Source: Larus michahellis (taxonomy: Eukaryota; Chordata; Aves; Charadriiformes; Laridae). From it: a stretch of 64,000 nt of DNA. The notes under the pieces were generated by a model. The model was not told the DNA's origin, ran no database searches, and was given only the letters and a program-made list of their open reading frames with translations. The first letter of the stretch is position 1; each line of letters begins with the position of its first letter. Location of the stretch: positions 90,442,215 through 90,506,214 of the forward strand of contig NC_133896.1 in assembly GCF_964199755.1 (NCBI RefSeq), read 5' to 3'. This document shows, piece by piece, positions 51,219 to 64,000 of this stretch. Position numbers and translations under genes: made by a program.

Positions 51219-52997
51219 TTTCCATGCGACGAGGGATGTGCCCCCAGCACATACACCGAGCCCTGTATTTGACAGTAGACCATGTTCTCCTCTTGCCCTG
51301 TAGCACTGTCTACTTCAGGAAAGTAGTGTTTATCATCTGTCTGTCTAGTGCCTGATCTCTAATGGCTTGGCTGGAAATCCAAGGCCAACCTGGAGTTTAA
51401 TCTGGCAAGAGATTCTGGCATCTCCTGGGGTGGCTCACACTGTGGTTTCCTAGAGTACAGGTGCCTCGCTGGTAACCCAGGGCTCAACACACTGCTGTAT
51501 ATGAGGGGCTCCAAGTTGCAGAGTACTGGCAAGACCATGCCACTGAGGACTTCTATGTGTGCACTGGTCCCTTGGCCCCACCAGTCTGCAGTGAATGGGT
51601 ATGCTGATGTGTGCCAGGGTGCCTGGGTCACGCCGTTATGCCGTGACCTGAATACTCTGATATATGCCACGTAGCTCAGGTCTTGATGATATCCAAAGAT
51701 GGAGCATGGTCCTGTAAGTGAGGAGCCCCAGGCCACAAGGTGCTCCGTGGCAATAATCCACCATACCTTTGGCTCTGCTAACCGGAATGGAGGTGTCAGG
51801 GCCAGGAGGGGGATCATTCCTCCACCCTGCTCCACACTTTGGAGACCATAACTGCGGACTGGAACCACTTGGCGTCCCCAGGACAAGGGAGATGTCCACC
51901 AGGGGTCTTGAGATGATGAGCACTGGAACACAGGGCAGGTGGGCAGAGCTTGAAGGTTCTAGGTTTGTCTGGCCAGAAGGTAGGGGAGCATTAGGTGCAG
52001 CCTCTCGTTCCCTGGAGGGAGCTGAGGACGAGTTAGAGACAGAGTCTTCTTGGAGGTCCCCATGAAAGGACTGAAAAGTGATGGGCACAATCTGGGATGG
52101 GGAAATTCTGCTGAGGCAGGGGGACAAATCCTTTGCCAGAGGAGTGAGGCAGCCCAAGGACAAGGACTTGTACTTGAAGGAGAGGTTTGCATTTAGGGAG
52201 ACTTTCCAACCTGCCCTGATCCATGCCCTGAAAGACCTGCTCCAATTTTAGAGACAAACCTTACCTGAGTGCAGGGCAGACTGGCAACCCTTGGATACCA
52301 CACCCCCGAGTACCTCCATCAGCCTTTGGTGTATTCCCCAGTGCCCTACGTCTTTCAAGAAAAATGGGGGAATATTTGGGTGAGAGGGTCTTTGCGGTAC
52401 TCACGTAGACTGCTGGTTCCCCAGTAAAGTCCTGCCAAGAAAGACAAATGTGTGTTAATGCTGTCTGGTGATGGGAAGAAGGGGATAGAAAATTTTTCTC
52501 TGTGGAAGGAAGGTGCCCTCTGTCCCTTTTCCCTAAGCAGACTGTTTCACTGCTCAGGTGTCCCAGGTGAAGACCTTTGCTGAAACCAGTTCTGGGGTTC
52601 TTAAAAAGCCCCGTGACTTCAAAGAGACTCTAGTGGGGTCCCATCACACAGGATCCCAGCCTTAGATGAGGTCCCTAGGATTTGTCCAACATGAGTGTCC
52701 TCAAGGCTTGACTTTCATCCAGTGCTCCTCACTCCATCACATGGAAGAGCTCAGCTGCCTTTCAGCCCTTGAGGCTGCACTCCACTCTACCTGGACGTCT
52801 CTGGACCAGTCCAACCCAGCCTGACTGTCCTCACCCCCACTTCCTTTTGTCCCTTGGTCCGGATGGGGTGGGTGGCCTCTCTGTGTGTCTTGAGTCAGGA
52901 GGTGGGAGCAAGACCTGTGGTCTGTCTCAAATACCTGCCACTTCCACCCTGTCGTGTTGACCACGATCCTGCTGTTGAACCTGCCTTTGCCCTGGGA
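51219..52997 (+). repeat. V2c 3' flank up to trypsinogen region
   Basis: Right-unit counterpart of 24641-26345, without the sense CR1 fragment seen behind V2b. Nothing coding recognised. Confidence 0.5.
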
Positions 52998-53950
52998 GTC
53001 ACAGAATGACAGAATGGTAGGGGTTGGAAGGGACCTCTGGAGATCATCTCATCCAACCCTCCTGCCAAAGCAGGTTCGCCTAGAGGAGGTTGCAGAGGAA
53101 CGCGTCCAGGTCGTTTTTGAATGTCTCCAGAGACGGAGAGACCACCCCCTCTCTGGGCAGCCTGTTCCAGTGCTCTGCCACCCCCAAATTAAGGAAGTTC
53201 CTCCTCATGTTTAGGTGGAACTTCCTATGTTCAAGTTTGTTCCTGTTACCTTTTGTCCTGTCGCTGGGCAGCACCTGGCCCCATCCTCCTGACACCCAGC
53301 CTTTAAGTATTTATAAGAATCAATAAGGTCCCCCCTCAGTCGTCTTTTTTCCAGACTAAAAGGACCCATGTCTCTCAGCCTTTCTTCATAAGAGAGAGGT
53401 TCCAGTCCCTTGATCATCTTCGTAGCCCTTTGCTGCACCCTCTCCAGCAGTTCCCTGTCCCTCTTGAACCAGAGAGCCCAGAACTGGACACAGTACTCCA
53501 GGTGCAGCCTCACCAGGGCAGAGGAGAGGGGGAGGATGACCTCCCTCGACCTGCTGGCCACGCTCTTCTTGATGCACCCCGGGATGCCGTTGGCCTTCTT
53601 GGCCACAAGGGCACATTGCTGGCTCATGGTCATCCTGTTGTCCACCAGGACTCCCAGGTCTCTTTCCACTGAGCTGCTCTCCAGCAGGTCAGCCCCCAAC
53701 CTGTACCGGTGCATGGGGTTATTCCTCCCCAGGTGCAGCACCCTACACTTGCCCTTGTTGAATTTCATAAGGTTTCTCTCCGCCCAACTCTCCAACCTGT
53801 CTAGGTCTCGCAGTATGGCAGCACAGCCTTCCGGTGTGTCAGACACCCCTCCCAGTTTTGTATCATCAGCAAACTTGCTGGGGGTGCACTCCATCCCTTC
53901 ATCCAGGTCGTTGATGAATACATTGAAGAGGACTGGAACTGGACTGGAAG
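52998..53950 (-). mobile_element. 5'-truncated CR1 fragment behind trypsinogen gene 2
   Basis: Duplicate of the fragment at 26346, with the same truncation point and 3' octamers, and a reverse transcriptase tail with [12 protein letters not shown] short deletion lies near 53275. Confidence 0.85.
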
Positions 53951-54407
53951 AGGACTGGGCACTGGTCCATGAAGAGAACAAGCCCTTAGCAAGAGGTTGT
54001 TTCATTCCCCAAGTGGAGCTTTCGGAGAGGTTCCACTAAGGAACGTTCAGTCACATAGTCGGGGGTGGGGGTGAGAGTGGGGGCGATGGGGAGCGTTTGT
54101 GCTGCTGCCTGCTGTTTTCTACAGTAGGAGTCTGCTGCCTGTATGATTCAGCGCACTCTGTCGGCTTTTTTAGGCAGTTTTGTAGCACCTGAGTACATGC
54201 TGATAAACAGAAAAGATGGCTGCCTGTAACTGACTGACAGGCTCCTGAAGATGAAGCTGAAAAATGTTGCAAGATCCTGCTAGTTGAGAGGCACTACAAA
54301 TATTAAATATTTTCCCTGGAGTGATATTCCCTGCCTCTGCCCTCCATACAAATGGCCTATGGAAGTACCCAGAGAAATGTTGCACAAAGAAGGGGTGCCT
54401 GAAAGTC

Positions 54408-54413
54408 TTTATT
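54408..54413 (-). terminator. Polyadenylation signal of trypsinogen gene 2
   Basis: AATAAA on the - strand in the conserved GTCTTTATTT context, same distance from the stop codon as in gene 1. Confidence 0.7.
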
Positions 54414-54502
54414 TTTTGATAATTTTGGTGTGTCCAGTCTAAAAACGGAAGAAAATGATGAGGAGAAGAAACAGGTCACATCATAGAATGAGAGAGAGCG
54501 TC

Positions 54503-57836
<3,334 letters not shown>

Positions 57837-58312
57837 GATCTCGACACAGCCTCACGCCCCGACTGGTGGACTGCAAGTGTGAGCTGCTAGAAATACATTT
57901 TTTGAGATGGCCTTATCTCTAGTCCAAGGTTTTCTCCGGACAAAAAGTACACAGTGGAAAATTTGAAGATCCAAATGTGGTCACTAACAGGCACAGGCAG
58001 AAAGTAAAAATAACATATCAGTTAATAATAAACCTTTCCTAAGATAGAGAGCTATTTCAAATTATTTCAGAGGGCAGCCTTCAACTTAAAAATACCTTTG
58101 GGCTTTGGAAGGTGTGTAGCTGTTTGTCTGTCTATCTCATTCCTATACGCAGCACCTGTTGAGGGCAACCCTCACACCCCTTTGAGATTCCTCTGCGCTG
58201 ATGGTGTCATTATTAAAAATGTGTATTTTTACTGGAAGCTGAATATTGTAGGTAATGGACAGTAATACTATGCATTTATATTTAAACAAAGCAAAACAAA
58301 GCAAAGGAAAGC

Positions 58313-58659
58313 TGTCCTGGTTCCGGCGGGGATAGGGTTAATTTTCCCTGGTATCCCATGCCATGTGAGCCATGCCCACCCTGAGCTGCCGGGGGAGGGC
58401 GCAGGAAGTCGCTGCTTGGAGCGGGCGGGGGCGTCCCGGGTCCGGTGAGTGGCGGGGAGCGGCGGTTCCGTAACCGTGTTTGTGTATTCCTCTGTCCGTG
58501 TTATTGCTGTTGGTTGCTTGCTCCCTTTGCTGTTCTGTTAAACTGCCTTGGTCTCAACCCAAGAGTCCTGCCTTTTTTTCTTCCGATTCTTCCTGTATTG
58601 GGAAGGCGCGAGCGAGCGGCACCTGGTTCTTTGTTGCCGTCTGAGGCCAAACCACGACA
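58313..58659 (+). mobile_element. Solo LTR between trypsinogen gene 2 and the LINE
   Basis: Duplicate of the LTR at 31663, with the same AAAGC target repeats (58308-58312 and 58660-58664). It has small indels in the GC-rich middle. Confidence 0.9.
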
Positions 58660-59194
58660 AAAGCAAAACAAAACACCCCCAAACCTCTCAGTGTTCATTT
58701 GTTAATTGTATTTCAGCAAATTCCTTTTCTTGAGTCATGTGTGCGTGTGTGTTTTTATCATATCGAACACAGCATTTCCCCAAATAAAATGATTCAAAAG
58801 TAGTTTCAATGAGGATAAAACTATTCCGTGCCCACCCCCCACCCCCCCACCTTCTAAGTTAAATAGCTCAAATGTGGGAATTCTCACCACATCTCTTTGA
58901 AAGCATTTCTCTCACCTAATCCTTATGATAATATTGGCCTAAGTACCAAAACACGTATTTTTTTATTTAGCTTTGGAATGTTCTACAGATACTAATTTTT
59001 GCCATGGAAGAATTTCAGTATAACATTGATGCCTATGGATGTAGAATCATAGAATCATTTAGATTGGAAAAGAGCCTTGGGATCATCGAGTCCAACCATC
59101 AGCTCCACTCTACAAAGTTCTATCCCTTAACACCACATCTAAACGAGTCTTAAACACATTCAGGGATGGTGACTCCACCACCTCCCTGGGCAGC

Positions 59195-62086
59195 CTATTT
59201 CAGTGTCTGACCACTCTTTCTATGAAGAATTTTTTTCCTAATGTCCAGCCTAAACCTACCGTGCTGCAGCTTGAACCCGTTCCCTCTTGCTCTATCGCTA
59301 ATTACCTGTGAGAAGAGACCAGCACCAACCTCTCTACAATGTCCTTTCAAGTAGTTGTAGAGAGTGAAGAGGTCTCCCCTCAGCCTCCTCTTCCTCAAAC
59401 TAAACAGTCCCAGCTCCTTCAGTCGCTCCTCATAAGATTTATTCTGCAGGCCCTTCACCAGCTTCGTTGCCCTGCTCTGCACTCGCTCCAGCACCTCGAT
59501 ATCTCTCTCATATTGAGGTGCCCAGAACTGGACACAATACTCAAGGTGTGGCCTCACCAGTGTTGAGTACAGGGGGACAATCACTTCCCTCCTTCTGCTG
59601 GTCACACTATTTCTAATACAAGCCAGGATGCCATTGGCCCTCTTGGCCACCTGGGCACACTGCTGGCTCATGTTCCGACGCTTGTCAATTAGAACCCCCA
59701 GGTCCTTTTCTGCCAGGCAGCTCTCCAGCCACACTTCCCCAAGGCTGTAGCGATGCATGGGGTTGTTGTGGCCCAAGTGCAGGATCCAGCACTTGGCCTT
59801 GTTGAAGCTCATACTGTTAGCATTGGCCCATCAGTCCAATCTATCCAAGTCTCTCTGTAGAGCCTCCCTATCCTCATGTAGATCAACACTCCCGCTTAGC
59901 TTCGTGTCATCTGCAAACTTGCTGATGATACACTCTATGTCCTTATCAAGGTCATCAATAAAGATGTTAAACAGAAATGGTCCCAACACTGAGCCCTGAG
60001 GGACACCACTTGTGACCGGCTGCCAGCTGGATTTAAGTCCATTGCCCACCACTCTTTGGGACCACCCATCCAGCCAGTGCTTGATCCATCAGATCATACG
60101 CTCATCCAGGCCATGAGCCGCCAGTTTTTCCATGAGAATTCTATGGGGGACAGTGTCAAATGCTTTTTGAAAGTCTAGGTAGACAATGTCCACAGCCTTT
60201 CCCTTATCCAATAATCGGGTCATCTTGTCATAGAAGGAAATCAGGTTCGTCAGGCAGGATCTGCCTTTCATATACCCATGCTGACTAGGCCTGATCCCCT
60301 GCTTGTCCATTATATGACTTGTAATGGCACTCAAGATGATCTGCTCCATGACCTTCCCTGCTACCGAGGTCAGACTGACAGGCCTATAGTTTCCCGGATC
60401 CTCCTTTCTGCCTTTTTTGTAGATGTGCGCTGCATTTGCTACCCTCCAGTCCACTGGGACCTCCCCAGTTAGCTCTGACTTCAGGTAGATAATGGAAAGT
60501 GGCTTGGCGAGCACGTCTGCCAACTCTTTCAGCACTCTTGGATGTAACCCATACAGTCCCATAGACTTGTGCGCATCCAAGCGACGTAGCAGGTCACCGA
60601 TCACTTCTTCTTTAATTGTGATGACCTCGTTCAGCTTCCCCTCCCTGTCTCCTAGCTCACGAGGCTGGGTGCCCAGGGAACAGCTAGTTCCACTGCTAAA
60701 GACTGAGGCAAAGTAGGCATTGAGCACCTCAGCCTTTTCCTCATCCTTTGTGACTATGTTTCCCTCTGCATCCAATACGGGAGGGAGATTTTCCCTAATC
60801 CTCCTTTTGTTAATGAATTTATAGAAACATTTTTTGTTACCCTTAACGGCTGTAGCTAGGTTGAGCTCTAGCTGCGCTTTGGCTCTCCTAATTTTCTCCC
60901 TGCATAGCTTCGGTATATCCGTATAGTCTTCATGAGAGACCTGCCCCCTCTTCCAGAGGTCATAGACTCTCCTTTTGTTCTTGAGGTCCAGCCAAAGGTC
61001 CCTATTTAGCCAGGCCGGTCTCCTTCCCCACCTACTTGTTTTTGGGCACACGGGGACAGCCTCCTCCTGTGCCTTTAAGACTTCTCTCTTGAAGTATGTC
61101 CAGCCTTCCTGGGCTCCTATATCCTTCAGGGCAGCCTCCCAAGGGATTTTGTCCAGCAGTCTTCTGAACAGGTCAAAATTTGCCCTCTGGAAGTCTAAGG
61201 TGGCAGTTTTACTAACCCCTCTCCTTGTTTCCCGAAGAATCAGAAATTCGATCATCTCATGATCACTGTGCCCTAGACGGCCACCAACCGTTACTTCCGC
61301 CACGAGTTCTTCCCTGTTCACAAGAAGCAGGTCCAGGAGGGCACCTTCCCTCGTTGGCTCACTTACCAGCTGTGTGAGGAAGTTATCTTCCACACATTCC
61401 AGGAACCTTCTGGATTGTTCCCTCTCTGCTGTGTTGTATTCCCAGCATATATCCGGGAGGTTAAAGTCCCCCACAAGAACAACGGCAAGTGACCGCGAGA
61501 TTTCCCCCAGCTGCTTATAGAAAGCTTCATCTGCCTCACTGCTTTGGTTGGGAGGTCTATAGCAGACTCCCACAGCGATATCAGCTTTATCGGCCCTTAA
61601 CCTAATCCAAACACTCTCCACCCCATCATCAGTATACTTGATTTCTGAGCTCTCACAGCATTCTCTAATATCCAGGGCCACTCCTCCGCCTCTCCTTTCC
61701 TGTCTGTCCCTCCTGAAGAGCTTGTAGCCATCGATTGTGGCACTCCAGTCGTGTGAGGCATCCCACCACGTTTCTGTGATAGCCACTATGTCATAGTTTC
61801 CCTGGTGCATCATGGCTTCAAGCTCTCCCAGTTTGTTGCGCATACTGCTTGCATTGGTATAGATGCACTTCAGATGTGCCAATGACTCCAGCCCCTTTTT
61901 GTGAGTGTGGGCCCCATTTCCCACCAGACCCCTCTCAGGTGCTTCCATGATGTCTAAACATCTGTCCCTTCTCTCAAATGAAATGGCAGAGTGAGAGTCC
62001 TCGCTAGTCAACCATCCTTCAAGCCCTGGCATGCCTCCCTTGGGTTTATTCCTGACAGGCCCAGTTATCTCCCCTTCCCCCCTCAT
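59195..62086 (-). pseudogene. CR1 ORF2, right unit
   Basis: AP-endonuclease and reverse transcriptase as in the left copy, but the endonuclease SDH box is intact here (LGHSDH). It shares the TGA after LDERMI (60089-60091) and has its own extra stop at 59831-59833, where the left copy reads through. A three-base deletion (FINKRR for FINNKRR) lies near the middle. Confidence 0.9.
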
Positions 62087-62088
62087 AT

Positions 62089-63126
62089 CTAGTTTAAAGC
62101 CCTGTCAATGAGCCTTGCTAACTCCTGCCCCAAAATTCTTTTCCCCTTCTGGGACAGGTGCATCCCACCTGCCAGCAGCAGGTCAGGTGACTCATATAGC
62201 AGCCTGTGGTCAAAAAACCCAAAGGCCTGCTGATAACACCAGTCCCGGAGCCACGAGTTGACCTTTTGCCTCTTCCTGTTAATTTCCTCATTCATGATTG
62301 CCACTGAAGGGATAGAGGAGAATACAACTTGTGTTCCTGATCCCTTAAGCCACCGCCCCAAGGCTCAAAAATCTCTTTACATCGATTTTGGGCTCCTCCT
62401 ACCCACTTCATCACTATCCACCTGAAATACTAAGAGGGGGTAGTAGTCAGAGGAGTTTACTAGGGCTGGAAGTTTGTCCAACACATCCCTGACCCGTGCC
62501 CCAGGGAGGCAGCAGACTTCCCTGTGAAGTGGGTCAGGACGGCATATTGGCCCCTCCGCCCCCCTCAGTAGAGAGTCGCCCACAACAACGACCCATCTGC
62601 TTTTCCTTTTGGAGCCAGTGGTGATGCTGGGTCCATGGCGACTTGGTCTGTCTGACATTTCTGGCCTGGGTGTATCATCCTCCTCTCCAACAGCCAGTTC
62701 CTCCTGCAGGACTCCATACCTGTTCTGCAAGGGCAACTGGGAAGGTGGGAGGGGCCGGGAGGGGATTCTCCTGCTTCCCTGAGCAGGGACCTGTTTCCAT
62801 TCTCCCTCTTCTCTGCGATCCCCTCCTACTGCCTGGTGACGAGAGGGGAGCGAGTCCTCTGACCTGTGTGGGGCCTCACCCTGTTCCCTTTCTCTCAGGG
62901 AGCGGGTCCACCAGTCACTCTCCCTCTCACATTCCCTGATACTCCTCAACCTCTCCACTTCCTCCTTCAGCTCAGCCACCAGAACGAGCAGATCATCTAC
63001 CTGTTCACATCTGACGCAGGTGTTGTCTCCGCTGCCCTCCATCGCGAGTGCCAGGCTCCGGCACTCTCTGCAGCCAGAGGCCTGGACGCCCATATGTTTG
63101 CGCGGGGCCTCTGTCTGGGTGCTCAC
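62089..63126 (-). pseudogene. CR1 ORF1, right unit
   Basis: Same domains and same internal stops (near 62377) as the left copy: CxxC pairs, coiled coil, GDSLLRG motif, and the HLSQKGKRI end at 62089. Few differences are seen (FQVDSDEV for FQVGSDEV; YGRP-equivalent region KHMGV for KYMGV). Confidence 0.8.
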
Positions 63127-63485
63127 AGTTTTCTAACAGCAGCCTTTGACCGGGTAGCAACCACGGCTGGATCTCTACGCACAAGTGAGACCTTGTGAGT
63201 CGACGGTCAGTTGGGGTGAGCACTGGTTGCTCTGTGGCCAGGGACTAGTCCCTGCCCTCCCGGAGGCTTCTTATAAGCTGGTGGCTTGATCGACCGGGGG
63301 AGGTGCTGTCTCGGCTCCCAGGCTCCCTCAGCAGCCCGCCCAGCAGCTGACAGCCCTCAGCACAGGCCGAGGGCTGTTGCGGGCTTCCAAAAGCCCCCCA
63401 AAGAGCTTTTTGTCGGCCCTTTTCGCTGCAGATCCCTTCCCCAGCGCAGTCTTACCTGCCCTGCAGCTGGCCCCTGCAGCAGTTT

Positions 63486-63536
63486 GCCGGGTGTGGTGGC
63501 GCACGCCTGTCGTCCCAGTACGTGGGAGTCTCCCGC
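63486..63536 (+). pseudogene. 7SL RNA 5'-domain-like fragment, right unit
   Basis: Identical duplicate of the fragment at 36650, in the same place relative to LINE and P module. Confidence 0.55.
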
Positions 63537-63668
63537 TTCGCAACCGCAGTTTTCCTTATGCCTTTCCTGAACTGTCTTCTTCAGAGAAACACTGAGCTGG
63601 GTGACATCCCACTAGCCTCCTTCTTCCCAGCCTGATGAGGCAGGAGTACCACCAGGGATCCTAGCCCA

Positions 63669-64000
63669 TTGCCATTTCTTCTCTTTGCCTGTCACCAGGT
63701 AGAGCTCCAGGCACAGGCTCCGACAGTTCCCATGAGGAGGGAAAGGTGCTGCCAGCAGCGCTGGGCATGGTGGAGACCTCTGTCATTTGTTGCCTGGGTT
63801 CCTTTCACTCTTGCCACTCTCCCGGCTGCGCATCCCTGCGCCGAGTTTGCCCCATTCAGGAGAGGCCATGTGGCTGTCCCCCTGGGCAGAGACACCCGAG
63901 GGCGCTGTGGGGAGGACGGCAGTGGCTGGAGTCCCGTGAGCCTGTGAGCAGAGCAGTAGAGCGGTGTCACTGGTGCAGCAGGAGTGAATGAAATCGCACT
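63669..64000 (+). repeat. P module, start of a third unit (truncated by window end)
   Basis: The first 330 bp of another P module follow the right-unit LINE, showing that the tandem array continues beyond the window. Confidence 0.7.

Larger units (their letters stand above)
59043..63126 (-). mobile_element. Near full-length CR1 LINE, right unit
   Basis: Duplicate of the LINE at 32389, with the same insertion site, same 3' octamer end and the same ORF1 and ORF2 stops. Compared with the left copy it retains about 196 bp more sequence next to the ORF1 start (about 63137-63340), lost from or never present in the left unit. Confidence 0.9.

Overview
The window is vertebrate, almost certainly avian, germline DNA from a T-cell receptor V-gene array. 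CR1 retrotransposons are the dominant repeats and carry the octamer-type 3' end of the family. There are short solo LTRs of a kind common in birds. Small split V genes with recombination signals lie next to complete five-exon trypsinogen genes. Linkage of trypsinogen to V segments is the hallmark of the TRB (TCR beta) locus, so the V segments are called TRBV-like. No D, J or C segment was recognised. The species cannot be named from the sequence alone.

Thirteen V segments lie on the + strand. Seven belong to subgroup 1 (V exons starting 625, 7874, 10041, 20535, 38352, 45598, 47766). All seven are open, with a 43-nt leader exon, a ~410-nt intron, a 294-nt V exon and a CACAGTG heptamer. Three belong to subgroup 2 (12850, 23985, 50887), and each carries a different defect. 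Three belong to subgroup 3 (5106, ~17772, 42837), and all are pseudogenes sharing two stop codons. Two intact trypsinogen genes lie on the - strand (31190 to 27859 and 57836 to 54503). Each is followed by a solo LTR and a near full-length, dead CR1 LINE, also on the - strand.

The layout is a tandem segmental duplication. The unit order is: P module, V1, X module, V3, P, V1, S module, V1, V2, trypsinogen, LTR, LINE. One complete unit runs about 36.83-63.67 kb (26.8 kb). The unit to its left starts just before the window and is about 37.7 kb long, because it holds an extra V2-X-V3-P-V1 block (about 12.4-23 kb). That block looks like the product of unequal crossing-over between V1 segments. The window ends inside the first P module of a third unit.

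The subgroup-1 segments share virtually identical leaders, frameworks and recombination signals but differ in CDR1 and CDR2. The CDR1 types do not follow position in the duplication, which points to gene conversion or shuffling of short tracts. Insertions present in only one paralogue date the steps: a solo LTR in the intron of the second V2, a 1.15-kb solo LTR behind the first V2, and CR1 fragments in two of the three X modules. The two trypsinogen genes encode secreted digestive zymogens and are linked to, but functionally independent of, the receptor genes.
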